Shown here piece by piece: positions 8,728 to 18,318 of a DNA stretch of 64,000 bases. The translations under genes were made by a program, and so were the position numbers. Numbering within the stretch: the stretch's first letter is position 1; every line of letters starts with the position of its first letter. The notes under the pieces were generated by a model, which had not been told where the DNA came from, did not search any database, and saw nothing but the letters and a program-made list of their open reading frames with translations. The DNA lies in NCBI GenBank assembly GCA_963848675.1, contig CAWKEY010000024.1, positions 248,001-312,000 on the forward strand, written 5' to 3'. Source of the DNA: CAWKEY01 sp963848675 (GTDB taxonomy: Bacteria > Pseudomonadota > Gammaproteobacteria > Methylococcales > Methylomonadaceae).

Positions 8728-9471
8728 TTACGATTTGCGGCCCAGCCATCTGCGCTTGCGCATCACCAGCGTGACCACCGGTCCAGAAATCGCATAGGCC
8801 AAAAACAACAGGAACAACATGATCTGCGGCTGCGCCATGACAAAAGCAATGCCCAGCATGACGGCAATCGCCATTACAAAAGGCACCTTGCCTTTTAAAT
8901 CGATTTCCTTGAAGCTGGAATAGCGGAAATTACTCACCATCAACAAGCCTGTGCTGATGGTCAAAACCAGGGCGAAATATTTAAAGACCTCAATATCATA
9001 GCCATATTCCAGACAAATCCAGATAAATCCGGCCAGAATGGCGGCGGCGGCAGGACTCGGTAAGCCCTGAAAGTAACGTTTATCGGCGGTTTCGACCTGG
9101 GTATTAAAGCGGGCCAGCCGCAGAGCGCCGCCTGCCATATGCACAAAGGCCGCGAACAGCCCAAGCTTGCCCAGGCTTGAAAAGGCCCACAGGTACATCA
9201 CCAGGGCCGGCGCGGCACCAAACGACACCATGTCCGACAGACTGTCATACTGAACGCCAAATTCGCTCTGGGTATTGGTCAGCCGGGCGACCCGGCCATC
9301 CAGGCCATCCAGAATCATCGCCACAAAAATGGCTACGGCAGCGGTCTCGTATCGCCCGCCCATGGCTGATGTAATCGCGTAAAAACCCGAAAACAGAGCA
9401 CCCGTTGTAAACAGGTTAGGCAACAGATAAATGCCGCGACGGCGGTTCATGGCGGGTTTTTGAGGGGTCAT
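8728..9471 (-). CDS. pssA: CDP-diacylglycerol--serine O-phosphatidyltransferase
   Basis: This integral membrane enzyme makes phosphatidylserine, the precursor of phosphatidylethanolamine. The CDP-alcohol phosphotransferase signature is intact: DG..ARL..........YDSLSD. The chain (247 residues) has about eight hydrophobic segments and ends in a basic KRRWLGRKS tail. The start has an AGGAC site. It lies upstream of leuA on the same strand with 241 bp between, long enough for leuA to have its own promoter. Confidence 0.93.
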   Translation of the reverse strand: MTPQKPAMNRRRGIYLLPNLFTTGALFSGFYAITSAMGGRYETAAVAIFVAMILDGLDGRVARLTNTQSEFGVQYDSLSDMVSFGAAPALVMYLWAFSSLGKLGLFAAFVHMAGGALRLARFNTQVETADKRYFQGLPSPAAAAILAGFIWICLEYGYDIEVFKYFALVLTISTGLLMVSNFRYSSFKEIDLKGKVPFVMAIAVMLGIAFVMAQPQIMLFLLFLAYAISGPVVTLVMRKRRWLGRKS

Positions 9472-9837
9472 ATCAGTCCTTTTTTGAACAGTAAAAACAA
9501 CAATTCAGCTAATTATACAATGGGCCTTTAGTGCGCACCTAGTTTAAAAAAGTTACAGAAGTGTTCCTTGCTGATCCGGCCATGCAGGCTTACAGGGCGA
9601 GTCCGGCGCATGAACAAAACAACAGATATTGCCGGCCAGTGTGTTAAAATTCCAGCCCGCAGGAATTCGGTGCCCAGGTTGACCGGCCCGAGTCCTCTCT
9701 GATGCGCCAAGAAGCAAAAGCCCTGGACCGATTCGGGCTTTTGGGTTTTTGGATCGGGATGATGGTGGTTGGCGGTGTACCGTCCGCCTATAATCCACTC
9801 TCGTTTTTAACCTTTAACCTAACCTTTAGATTCTCTC
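9472..9837. other. Intergenic region between divergent pssA and PPi-PFK
   Basis: No convincing gene lies in these 366 bp. It must hold both divergent promoters. A hairpin of eight base pairs (9716-9723 with 9735-9742, AAAAGCCC/GGGCTTTT), followed by GGGTTTTT, points along the plus strand and could terminate or attenuate. The short reading frames on the minus strand have no start signals and no recognisable product. Confidence 0.5.
9766..9794 (+). promoter_or_regulatory. Candidate sigma-70 promoter for the phosphofructokinase gene
   Basis: A perfect TATAAT at 9789-9794 is preceded, 17 bp upstream, by a weak -35 (TGGTTG, 9766-9771). The start codon is 44 bp downstream. An inverted repeat GGCGG/CCGCC (9771-9775 and 9784-9788) fills the spacer and could be a protein-binding site. 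This is inference from sequence only. Confidence 0.5.
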
Positions 9838-11067
9838 ATGAACAAACCGAAAAAAGTCGCAATCCTCACTGCGGGTGGATTGGCTCCATGCCTTAGCTCA
9901 GCCATCGGCAGCCTCATCGAACGTTATACCGAGATTGACCCGTCCATCGAAATCATCTGCTATCGCGGCGGCTACAAAGGCCTTTTGCTTGGAGACTTCT
10001 ACAAAGTCACCCCGGAAATCCGCGAAAAAGCCGGACTTCTGCACCGTTTTGGCGGCTCGCCCATTGGCAACAGCCGTGTTAAATTGACCAACGTTAAAGA
10101 CTGCGTTAAACGCGGACTGGTTAAAGAGGGTGAAGATCCGCAAAAAGTCGCGGCTGACCAGCTGGTCAAAGACGGCGTTGATGTGCTTCATACCATCGGC
10201 GGCGACGACACCAACACGGCCGCCGCTGACCTGGCCGCCTTCCTGGCCAGAAACGACTACGGACTGACGGTAATCGGCTTGCCGAAAACCGTCGATAACG
10301 ACGTTTTTCCAATCAAACAATCCTTGGGCGCCTGGACTGCGGCCGAGCAGGGTGCGCGTTACTTCTGGAACGTGGTTGCGGAAAATAACGCCAATCCACG
10401 CATGCTGATTGTTCACGAAGTGATGGGCCGCAACTGCGGCTGGCTGACCGCCGCTACGGCTTCGGAATACCGCAAACTGCTGGATCGCGCCGAGTGGCTG
10501 CCGGAGCTCGGGCTGTCCCGTGAGTCCTATGAAGTTCACGCCGTGTTCATCCCGGAAATGCACGTTGATCTGGCTGCGGAAGCCGCGCGTTTACGTGCCG
10601 TGATGGACAAGGTCGATTGCGTGAACATCTTTGTTTCCGAAGGCGCGGGCGTCGATGCGATCGTCGCCGAAATGCAGGCCAAAGGCCAGGAAGTGCCGCG
10701 CGATGCCTTCGGTCACATTAAATTGGATGCCGTCAACCCCGGTAAATGGTTTGGCGAGCAATTCGCGCACATGATCGGCGCGGAAAAAACCCTGGTGCAA
10801 AAATCCGGCTATTTTGCCCGCGCCTCGGCTGCCAATGTGGAAGATATTCGCCTGATCAAATCGTGTGCCGATCTGGCGGTTGAATGCGCCTTCCGTCGTG
10901 AATCCGGCGTCATGGGCCATGACGAAGACAAGGGCAACGTCTTGCGTGCGATTGAGTTTCCGCGCATCAAAGGCGGCAAGCCGTTTGATCTGGATACCGC
11001 CTGGTTTACCCAAACCTTAAGCGAAATCGGCCAAACCAAAGGCGCCAAAGTCGACGTCAGTCACTAA
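9838..11067 (+). CDS. Pyrophosphate-dependent 6-phosphofructokinase
   Basis: This 409-residue PFK-A family enzyme interconverts fructose 6-phosphate and fructose 1,6-bisphosphate. The donor site reads GGDDTNTAA, with Asp replacing the Gly of ATP enzymes, and the catalytic loop reads PKTVDND; both mark the PPi type. In type I methanotrophs such enzymes replace ATP-PFK in the ribulose monophosphate cycle and can also act on sedoheptulose 7-phosphate; that role is inferred here. It is monocistronic and convergent with the pat pseudogene, with a hairpin between them. Confidence 0.93.
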   Translation: MNKPKKVAILTAGGLAPCLSSAIGSLIERYTEIDPSIEIICYRGGYKGLLLGDFYKVTPEIREKAGLLHRFGGSPIGNSRVKLTNVKDCVKRGLVKEGEDPQKVAADQLVKDGVDVLHTIGGDDTNTAAADLAAFLARNDYGLTVIGLPKTVDNDVFPIKQSLGAWTAAEQGARYFWNVVAENNANPRMLIVHEVMGRNCGWLTAATASEYRKLLDRAEWLPELGLSRESYEVHAVFIPEMHVDLAAEAARLRAVMDKVDCVNIFVSEGAGVDAIVAEMQAKGQEVPRDAFGHIKLDAVNPGKWFGEQFAHMIGAEKTLVQKSGYFARASAANVEDIRLIKSCADLAVECAFRRESGVMGHDEDKGNVLRAIEFPRIKGGKPFDLDTAWFTQTLSEIGQTKGAKVDVSH

Positions 11068-11082
11068 AAAGTCAATTCGCAT

Positions 11083-11124
11083 ACGCCGGAAAGGTCATCG
11101 TATAAAAATGGCTTTCCCCGGCGT
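11083..11124. terminator. Hairpin between convergent PFK and pat genes
   Basis: ACGCCGG-AAAG at 11083 pairs with CTTT-CCCCGGCGT ending at 11124, with small bulges and an A-rich loop. It sits just after the PFK stop codon and between two converging genes, where a bidirectional terminator is expected. There is no clean U-tract, so termination is uncertain. Confidence 0.45.
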
Positions 11125-11149
11125 AATGCTTACATGTGTTCGTGGCGCT

Positions 11150-13837
11150 TTACTGCCTTAAATCCTTGACCACACGCACGACTTCATTGTCATAAGGAAT
11201 AGCCTCGATGCTGAAGCCCAGTTTTTTTACCAGGGACAGCATGGGTTTGTTGATGATGAGCACTTCGCCTTCAAAGAAGGACATGCCTTTATTTTTGGCA
11301 GTCTGCAGCAGGGTCTTCATCAGGCGGGTGCCTATGCCTAAGCCCTGACAATCATCCGAGACAACCAGGGCAAATTCCACCGAATGGCCGTCGGGGTTGG
11401 CCATGTAGCGGCCCACGCCCATTTCATTGGGCAGGTTGTTATTTTCACTGATCGCAACGAAAGCGATTTCGCGGTCATAATCGATCTGGGTAAAGCGCAC
11501 CAGCATTTCCGGCGTCAATTCCTGCAAGGATTGCATAAAGCGGAAATATTTGGTGCGCTCCGATAAGCGGTGGACAAAATCCTTTTCCATATCGGCATCT
11601 TCGGGTCGAATCGGCCGGATGATGATGTTGGTGCCGTTGGCTAGTTGATAATGCTGTATCAATTCGTGCGGATAAGGATGAATCGCCATGTGCGCATAGG
11701 GACTCAACTGATGGGAGACTTCCGCTTTGATGCGGGCATCGACTGCCATAACGCCGTGTTCATCGACGATGAGGGGATTGATATCCAGTTCCAGAATTTC
11801 CGGCAGTTCACTGACCATGCTGGAGACGTTAAGCAGCACGTTGACCAGTGCTTTTTTATTGGCAGGCGGTAATTGCCGGAATGCCTGCAAATATTTGGCG
11901 GCCTTGGTTTTGGCGATCATTTGCTCAACCATATAGGCATTGAGCGGCGGCAAAGCGACGGCATTGTCCTGCATGATTTCGACCATGGTTCCGCCCAGGC
12001 CAAAGCTGATGGCAGGACCGAAACACGGGGTCTCTGACCACACCTATCATTAATTCACGACCGCTGGGGCTTCGGAACATGGGTTCAACAGTCATGCCTA
12101 CTTCCGTTATTTCAGGATGTAATTGTTTAATGGCAGCTTCCATTTCCGCATAGTAGTGTGAAATACCCTGAACACTGTTAATGTTGAGCCTAACGCCGCC
12201 GATGTCGGATTTATGGCTGAATTCAGCCATATTGACTTTTAATACCACCGGAAAACGCAGGGTTTCAGCGGCAATCATGGCATCTTTGGCATTGTAGACC
12301 TTGATGGTCTGGGTGACGGGAATATGAAAGGCGGCCAGTATGGCTTTAGATTCCTGAGCAGTTAAAACCTGACGGCCTTCAGCAAAGGACTGCGCTCAAT
12401 AATTAAACGGGAGCCTGGTCAACATCGGGATGGGCAATTTCATCGGTAGGAGAGGGGATTTGTTTGAGCAGAATCTGATTTCGGTTGTAGGTGGCGAGAA
12501 ATGAAAAGGCATCGACCGCAACTTCCGGGGTATTAAAATGGGCAACTTTGCTGTTATCAAGCAGTTCGCGCCCTGCCTGGACTCGTGCGCCACCGGTCCA
12601 TGAGGCCAGCACCGGTTTTTTGCTGGTTTTGGCGACTTCAATGATGCATTGGGCGACCTGGGTAGGGTTGGTCATCGCTTGAGGTGTTAGAATCGACCAG
12701 TACGCCGTCGATATTTTTATCTTTAAGGCAGATTTCCAGCGCTTTCTGGTAACGTTCGGACGTGGCATCGCCCAGAATATCGATCGGATTGGCATGCGAC
12801 CAGTGTACTGGCAGCACTTCGTTTAAAGCGTCGATGCTGGCAGGACTCAGCTCGGCCATTTGCACGCCGACATCTTCAGCCCGGTCAGTGCTCATGACGC
12901 CGGGGCCGCCGGCATTGGTAATAATCGCCAGACGATCTTTTTTGACCACATAATTATTGGCCAATACCCTCGCAGCAGAAAACAATTCGGCGATGCTGTA
13001 GGCTCTGACAACTCCGGCACGTTCAATGGCGGCGTTAAAGACATTGTCGCCGCCGACCATGGCGCCGGTATGCGACATGGCGGCCTTTGAGCCGGCTTCA
13101 TGGCGGCCTGATTTGATCAGGATAACCGGTTTCAAGCGCGCGGCGGCTTTAAGACCGCTCAAAAAGCGGCGTGCATCGCGGATGCCTTCCACGTACATCA
13201 GAATACCCGTGGTTTTGGCATCCATCGCCAGATAATCCAGCACCTCGCCAAAATCGATGTCAGCCGCGCCACCCATCGAGACTACCGTAGAAAAACCTAT
13301 ATCCTGCGCCTTGGCCCAGTCCAAAATAGCGGTACAGACCGCCCCCGATTGTGACAGCAACGCCAGATTGCCGTCTTTAACCGTGCCTTCGCCAAAGGTT
13401 GCATTGAGCTGGCCGCTCGGACGAATAACGCCCAGGCAGTTCGGGCCGATGATGCGGATGCTGTAACGATGGGCAATATCCAGAACTTCCTGTTGCAGGC
13501 GTTTGCCTTCCGCACCCAACTCACCGAAGCCGGCGGTAATGATAATGATGGCATTCACCCCTTTCTCGCCGCATTGACGAACAATGCCGGGAACGCTTGG
13601 TGCCGGTGTGGAAATCACCACGAGATCCAAGTCTTCAGGCACAGAATTAAGATCGGGATAGGCTTTTAAACCCAGCACTTGTTCACGTTTGTGATTGACT
13701 GGGTAAAGCCCTCCCTTAAAGCCCGCTTCCTGCATGTTCAGCAGCAGGCGGTACCCTACGCTGTCCTCGCGTTCGGATGCGCCAACAATGGCAACTGATT
13801 TAGGGGTAAAAAAAGGACTTAGATAATGTGGGCCCAT
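11150..13837 (-). pseudogene. Frameshifted Pat-type protein acetyltransferase (NDP-forming acyl-CoA synthetase + GNAT)
   Basis: Joined across frames, this is one ~896-codon gene with the domain order of E. coli PatZ/Salmonella Pat: CoA-binding domain (SPFFTPKSVAIVGAS), succinyl-CoA-ligase-like domain (IGPNCLGVIRP, LLSQSGA, TNAGGPGVM), ATP-grasp (RFPVVLKVNMAEFSHKSDIG) and C-terminal GNAT (DDCQGLGIGTRLM). Such enzymes acetylate acetyl-CoA synthetase and other metabolic enzymes. The start is ATG 13837 with GGAG upstream. The frame breaks near 12693, 12410, 12389 and 12020; each is mended by a small indel, and the protein sequence on both sides stays well conserved. It is either a young pseudogene or a patch of poor sequence. 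Confidence 0.85.
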
Positions 13838-13980
13838 TGCTGCTCCGGTAGAAGGATAAAAAAGGTGAGTCAGGCGTGCTGAAACTTGAAATAGTATAGT
13901 TGAAGGCTTGTTGGCCGGTTTAAAATTTGGGGCTGGCAGTAGTGGCTTCAGGATGGCTGGCGGGCTATTAACCGTCAATA

Positions 13981-14005
13981 AAAAAGGCATCCTGAGATGC
14001 CTTTT
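13981..14005 (-). terminator. Intrinsic terminator downstream of the cupin gene
   Basis: A perfect 10-bp stem (13982-13991 with 13996-14005, AAAAGGCATC/GATGCCTTTT) with a four-base loop ends in TTTTT on the minus strand. It lies 79 bp after the cupin stop codon and upstream of the pat start, insulating the two. The U-run on the other strand is shorter, so weak bidirectional action is possible. Confidence 0.8.
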
Positions 14006-14083
14006 CGCTTCCTTTCGCCAACAGGGCTGCGGGTAAATCAAGTGTGGAGTTAAGCCATGCTGCGCATTGGCCTGTTTTTGGTA

Positions 14084-14359
14084 TTAACCGTGTTTGTAGT
14101 GTTTGCGCAGTGGTTTTACCACTTCCCAATGGCTGTCAAGACCGACTGGAAAAACCACCAAATCACCTGGAACTATGCGGACGGGCTCGCCACCCACGGG
14201 AGTTACTATGATTTCACCTTCCAACACATAAGCGGTTTCTTTTTCATCAAAGTCGAGTGGGAATTTGGAAATTTCTTTTTCCCAAATTGACCATCCGGCA
14301 ACGCCAAGTTCCTTTAAACGCGCTTCGCTAGGGTTGTGTTCGATAGTGATTTGACTCAT
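14084..14359 (-). CDS. Small cupin-fold protein (cupin_3/DUF861 type)
   Basis: This 91-residue protein is a single cupin barrel. The motif block WSIWEKEISKFPLDFDEKET-(A)YVLEGEIIVTP is followed by GGEPVRIVPGDLVVFPVGLDSHW, as in the ureidoglycolate-hydrolase/EutQ-like cupin_3 group. Members are often stand-alone and of unknown substrate. Acidic residues replace most of the metal-binding histidines of classical cupins, so metal binding is doubtful. It has its own terminator. Confidence 0.8.
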   Translation of the reverse strand: MSQITIEHNPSEARLKELGVAGWSIWEKEISKFPLDFDEKETAYVLEGEIIVTPVGGEPVRIVPGDLVVFPVGLDSHWEVVKPLRKHYKHG

Positions 14360-14457
14360 TTTTTTTCCTGACTAAGTAAGTTTATAAGCGGGCAATGATA
14401 GCATTTTTCTGAGTAACCGGCTATAGCGGTTAATGGCCTGGCGCGATAGTATGGCCA

Positions 14458-15471
14458 TTAATCCTCATCCGGAATTTGCGCCCGGAATTCTTCCGACAGC
14501 AGCATTTGGCCACCCGTGCTGACCAGTTGCTCGCCGGGGCCAATGCCGCTACTGATGAAATAGCCGTCAGCCGTTTCCGAAAAATGTCCGATAGCGCGGC
14601 GGCTGAACTGGTCCTTACCGGTTTTAATGTAGACAAAAGCCTGATCCAGATGCCATATGAGTGCGGATTTTGGGATAATAATACCAGACAGATTCTGCTC
14701 CTGTTGAGCAATCCAGGCAGCGACCCGCATACCGGGCCTGATATGCGGGTCGCTGGTTGTAAAGAAATAGCTTTCACCCTGTATGGCATTATCTGTTTGA
14801 GGAGCGACTGAAATGAGGCTGGCTTTAGCGGCTTTGGCGCGCGCGCCTGAGGCTTCGATGTAAATGTCTTTGACATTGTTTTCTAAATGGGTATTGGCGG
14901 TTAAGGTGATGTTCAGCAAGGTCTGCCGACCGGATAAAAAATCTGCCAAGTTGTCAGCATCGGGGGATAGCGCCCACTCGGTCAGCACTTTGCCCCAGGT
15001 GATGAGTGCTTCATCGTAAATGGCTTTGGTGCGAAAATGCGTACCTTCAAGCTGAGCTTTATCGGTTTGCCATTGCGCCTGCTGATTTTGCAGGCTGCGT
15101 TTTGATACGATGTCATGACTGTACAGGGTCTGCTGGCGTTTGACGTTTTGCTTGGCCAGATTGAATTTTGCCGACGCGCTTTGCTGTTCGCTCAAGCTGG
15201 CCAGATACTGCTGACGCAGGGAGAGCAATGGTTGTATATTGAGCGCTTTACCAGAAGCGGTAAATTCAGGATGATAAGAGACTGGCTCAAGCGTCAGGAC
15301 TTGCAGGCCTGATGCTTGCTGAGCGGCCTCATTAAGAAAAACAGCCGCCTGGCTGGCTGTGTGTTGAACATCCGCATTGGGCTGGTCGTCATCATCGGCA
15401 AAGCTGGCCGATAGTGAAAAAAGACTTAAAGCAATCAGCAATGAGAACTTAAGTTTGGCAGGGAACAGCAT
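14458..15471 (-). CDS. Orphan periplasmic adaptor (HlyD/MFP-like) protein
   Basis: The 337-residue protein has a signal peptide (KFSLLIALSLFSLSASFA), an acidic mature start (DDDDQPNAD), a coiled-coil hairpin (about residues 85-150, Gln- and Lys-rich) and C-terminal beta-barrel segments (IRPGMRVAAWI, GIIIPKSALIW, GIGPGEQLVSTGGQMLL) typical of CusB/RND adaptors. No permease or outer-membrane partner is adjacent, so it either works with transporters elsewhere or is a remnant of an efflux operon. It is monocistronic and divergent from gcvH. Confidence 0.75.
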   Translation of the reverse strand: MLFPAKLKFSLLIALSLFSLSASFADDDDQPNADVQHTASQAAVFLNEAAQQASGLQVLTLEPVSYHPEFTASGKALNIQPLLSLRQQYLASLSEQQSASAKFNLAKQNVKRQQTLYSHDIVSKRSLQNQQAQWQTDKAQLEGTHFRTKAIYDEALITWGKVLTEWALSPDADNLADFLSGRQTLLNITLTANTHLENNVKDIYIEASGARAKAAKASLISVAPQTDNAIQGESYFFTTSDPHIRPGMRVAAWIAQQEQNLSGIIIPKSALIWHLDQAFVYIKTGKDQFSRRAIGHFSETADGYFISSGIGPGEQLVSTGGQMLLSEEFRAQIPDED

Positions 15472-15620
15472 GGTTTGGATGAGCCTTATAGTGATGGCCC
15501 TGAATTATAAGGCTTGCCCCGCGGCGAAATGAATTTTTTTGTTGTTTTTAAAAAATAGCGCGTTATCCTTGAAAACAGCAAAAAACAGACTGATCCAATA
15601 ATTTTTTTTGAGAGACAAGC

Positions 15621-16004
15621 ATGAGCGATTTGCCGGATGATTTAAAGTATGCCCAAACCCATGAATGGGCCAAATTGGAAGAGAGTAATGTGGTGCGCGT
15701 GGGCATTACCGATTTTGCCCAGGAAGAGTTGGGAGATCTGGTTTTTGTCGAATTGCCAGAACTGGGGCGCAAGGTAAGCGCCGGTGAAGCGTGTGCCGTG
15801 GTGGAATCGGTTAAAACCGCCTCAGACTTGTTTAGCCCGGTGGCCGGTGAGGTTGTCGCCGTTAATGCCGCCCTTCAGGATGCGCCGGAGCAGGTTAACG
15901 ATGATGCTTACGGGGCATGGTTATTCTGTATTAAAGCCGACGATTTGTCTGGGCTGGATCAGTTGATGAATGCGGATGCGTATCGACGCATGATTGAGCA
16001 ATAG
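15621..16004 (+). CDS. gcvH: Glycine cleavage system H protein
   Basis: The 127-residue lipoyl carrier shuttles the aminomethyl group between the P, T and L proteins. The lipoylated lysine is Lys65 in VVESVKTASD, and the N-terminal THEWAK and FAQEELGDLVFVELP blocks are standard. No gcvT or gcvP is adjacent, so the remaining subunits must be encoded elsewhere, or this copy serves as a lipoate carrier. Confidence 0.95.
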   Translation: MSDLPDDLKYAQTHEWAKLEESNVVRVGITDFAQEELGDLVFVELPELGRKVSAGEACAVVESVKTASDLFSPVAGEVVAVNAALQDAPEQVNDDAYGAWLFCIKADDLSGLDQLMNADAYRRMIEQ

Positions 16005-16167
16005 TAATAGGTGCAAGGCGAAAGGTACATAGTGCAAAAGGCGCTTGCGCAGGGAATCTTCAGCTAATCCGGCAGAACCAGAGTCTGCCCGAGCGATTCT
16101 TTTAGAATCAGTTGAGGTTCCTTGCGCTTTTTAGGTCTTTTTTCATAACGGATAATTTTAATAAACA

Positions 16168-16527
16168 ATGGCAAATCAAAATGCAAAAGGCTTAAAGCGC
16201 CTGATTAATGCGTGCCGGTTTTCGGCCGCCGGTTTTAAAGCAACCTGGCAACATGAAGAAGCATTCAGGCAGGAAGTTCTGCTGTTTATGGTCAGTACAC
16301 CGCTGGCCATTTGGCTGGGCGGAACAGCGATTGAAAAAATTCTGCTGATCGGCAGCATCGTGCTGGTGCTGCTGGTTGAATTATTAAACTCGGCAGTTGA
16401 AGCAGTAGTTGATAGAGTCGGCTTTGAACATCACGAATTATCCGGTAGAGCCAAAGATATTGGGTCGGCAGCGGTCATGCTGTCACTGATTTGGGCGGCG
16501 GTAACCTGGGCTTTAATTTTAATCTGA
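16168..16527 (+). CDS. dgkA: Diacylglycerol kinase
   Basis: This small inner-membrane kinase recycles diacylglycerol to phosphatidic acid. The 119-residue chain has the amphipathic N-terminal helix, three transmembrane helices and the catalytic segment LLNSAVEAVVDR, followed by SGRAKDIGSAAV. It ends 9 bp before the kinase-MazG start and is likely cotranscribed with it. Confidence 0.95.
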   Translation: MANQNAKGLKRLINACRFSAAGFKATWQHEEAFRQEVLLFMVSTPLAIWLGGTAIEKILLIGSIVLVLLVELLNSAVEAVVDRVGFEHHELSGRAKDIGSAAVMLSLIWAAVTWALILI

Positions 16528-16536
16528 GGAAAATAA

Positions 16537-18267
16537 ATGAGTGCGTTGATCTGTGGTTCCATGGCTTACGATACCATCATGGTGTTTCATGATAAGTTCA
16601 AAAATCATATCTTGCCGGAAAAAGTTCATATTCTGAATGTATCCTTTCTGGTTCCTGTGATGCGCCGCGAATACGGCGGGTGTGCCGGTAATATTGCCTA
16701 TAACCTGAAGATGCTTGGCGAAGAGCCCTTGATCATGGCGGCGGTGGGTCATGATTTTGAACCTTATATGCAATGGCTGAGCCAGAACGGGCTGTCCAGC
16801 GAGTTTATTCGCATACTCGATAATAACTACACGGGGCAGGCTTATATCACCACCGATGAAGACGACAACCAGATTACAGCCTTTCATCCAGGGGCCATGA
16901 ATTCGTCGCATTTAAACTCGGTGCCGACGGATCGCAGCATTCAGGTTGGCATAGTTGCACCGGATGGCAAGGACGGCATGCAACTGCACGCCGAGCAGTT
17001 CGCCGAACTGGGCATACCGTTTATTTTCGATCCGGGCCAGGGCATGCCGATGTTTAATGGCGCCGAACTGCTTAGATTTCTTGAGCTGGCCACCTGGGTA
17101 ACGCTAAATGACTATGAATCCGAGCTCATGCAGGAGCGTACCGGCCTCTCACTTGAGCAAATGGCCGAACGTGTTGAGGCCCTGGTCATTACCCTGGGCG
17201 GTAGCGGCTCAAAAATTTATACGCAGGGCGAATGCATTCATATCCCGGCGGCCAAGCCCAAAGCCTTGCTCGATCCGACTGGCTGCGGCGATGCCTATCG
17301 TGCCGGACTTTTATATGGCCTGATGAATGATCTGGACTGGGCTATCACCGGCCGCATAGCGTCGTTGATGGGCGCCATTAAAATTGAACATCATGGCACC
17401 CAGAATCATTTCTTTGAACTCGATGTTTTCAAACAACGCTATCGCGAGAACTTTCGGTTCGTCATTTTAATGCTGAAAAATACCCAAAACCTCCTGGATA
17501 TTATGGCGAAATTGCGCCACCCTGAAAAAGGCTGCGCCTGGGATGTACAGCAGGATTTTTACAGTCTTATTCCGTACACGATTGAAGAAGCCTATGAAGT
17601 CGCCGATGCCATCGAACGCAATGATCTGGAGGATTTGCGCGCCGAACTGGGTGATCTCTTGTTGCAGGTGGTTTTTCATTGCCGCATAGCCGAAGAACGC
17701 GGGCTGTTCAATTTTGAGCAAGTCGCCGGAAGTATCAGTGAAAAACTCGTGCGCAGGCATCCGCATGTTTTTGCCGATGCCATCTTTAACAGCGACGCAG
17801 AGCGCAAGCAGGCCTGGGAGCAGGCCAAAGCCCTGGAGCGCCAGGGCAAAGCCAGATCGGCAGAGCCGGATAGCGTGTTATCCGGCGTTGCCATTAACCT
17901 TCCGGCCCTGGTGCAGTGTGAAAAAATACAAAACCGCGCCGCCAGCCACGGCTTTGACTGGCCCGAGGTGTTGCCGGTTTTTGATAAAGTCATGGAAGAG
18001 TTGGAGGAGGTCAAAGAAGCCTGGCAATCGGGCGATCAGGCGCATGTTCAGGAAGAAGTCGGTGATCTGTTGCTGGTTGCGGTCAACCTGGCGAGGCATT
18101 TAAAAGTCAATCCCGAGATTGCATTGAGAGAAAGCACGAAGAAATTCTCCAAACGCTTTAACTATATCGAGCAACAGGTTGAGGCCTCCGGACGGAATTT
18201 AAGAGACTGCGAACTGGCCGAGCTTGATGCGTTTTGGCATCAGGCCAAAGTGGCGCTAAAGGAATAA
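16537..18267 (+). CDS. mazG: Fused PfkB-family sugar/nucleoside kinase and MazG nucleoside triphosphate pyrophosphohydrolase
   Basis: The 576-residue frame joins two normally separate proteins. Residues 1-310 are an adenosine-kinase-like PfkB protein (GGCAGNIAYNLKMLG, WVTLNDYE, catalytic DPTGCGDAYRAGLL). Residues 312-576 are complete MazG (LRHPEKGCAWD, EEAYEVADAIE, AELGDLLLQVVFH), which hydrolyses stray NTPs. At 17468-17472 the classic coupled stop-start TAATG lies one frame off, and the ATG at 17470 is exactly the expected mazG start. A one-base insertion in the TTT at 17452-17454 would turn two overlapping genes into this fusion, so it may be a real mutation or a sequencing error. The start has TGAGGA upstream. 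Confidence 0.88.
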   Translation: MSALICGSMAYDTIMVFHDKFKNHILPEKVHILNVSFLVPVMRREYGGCAGNIAYNLKMLGEEPLIMAAVGHDFEPYMQWLSQNGLSSEFIRILDNNYTGQAYITTDEDDNQITAFHPGAMNSSHLNSVPTDRSIQVGIVAPDGKDGMQLHAEQFAELGIPFIFDPGQGMPMFNGAELLRFLELATWVTLNDYESELMQERTGLSLEQMAERVEALVITLGGSGSKIYTQGECIHIPAAKPKALLDPTGCGDAYRAGLLYGLMNDLDWAITGRIASLMGAIKIEHHGTQNHFFELDVFKQRYRENFRFVILMLKNTQNLLDIMAKLRHPEKGCAWDVQQDFYSLIPYTIEEAYEVADAIERNDLEDLRAELGDLLLQVVFHCRIAEERGLFNFEQVAGSISEKLVRRHPHVFADAIFNSDAERKQAWEQAKALERQGKARSAEPDSVLSGVAINLPALVQCEKIQNRAASHGFDWPEVLPVFDKVMEELEEVKEAWQSGDQAHVQEEVGDLLLVAVNLARHLKVNPEIALRESTKKFSKRFNYIEQQVEASGRNLRDCELAELDAFWHQAKVALKE

Positions 18268-18318
18268 CGGCCTAATAAAAAGCCAAAGTATTAGCCGAAA
18301 TAGTTGAAAAAAGCCGTT

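Noticed and set aside
9528..9798. Two minus-strand frames upstream of the PFK gene
   Set aside because: They overlap each other and the PFK promoter, and look like random open frames.
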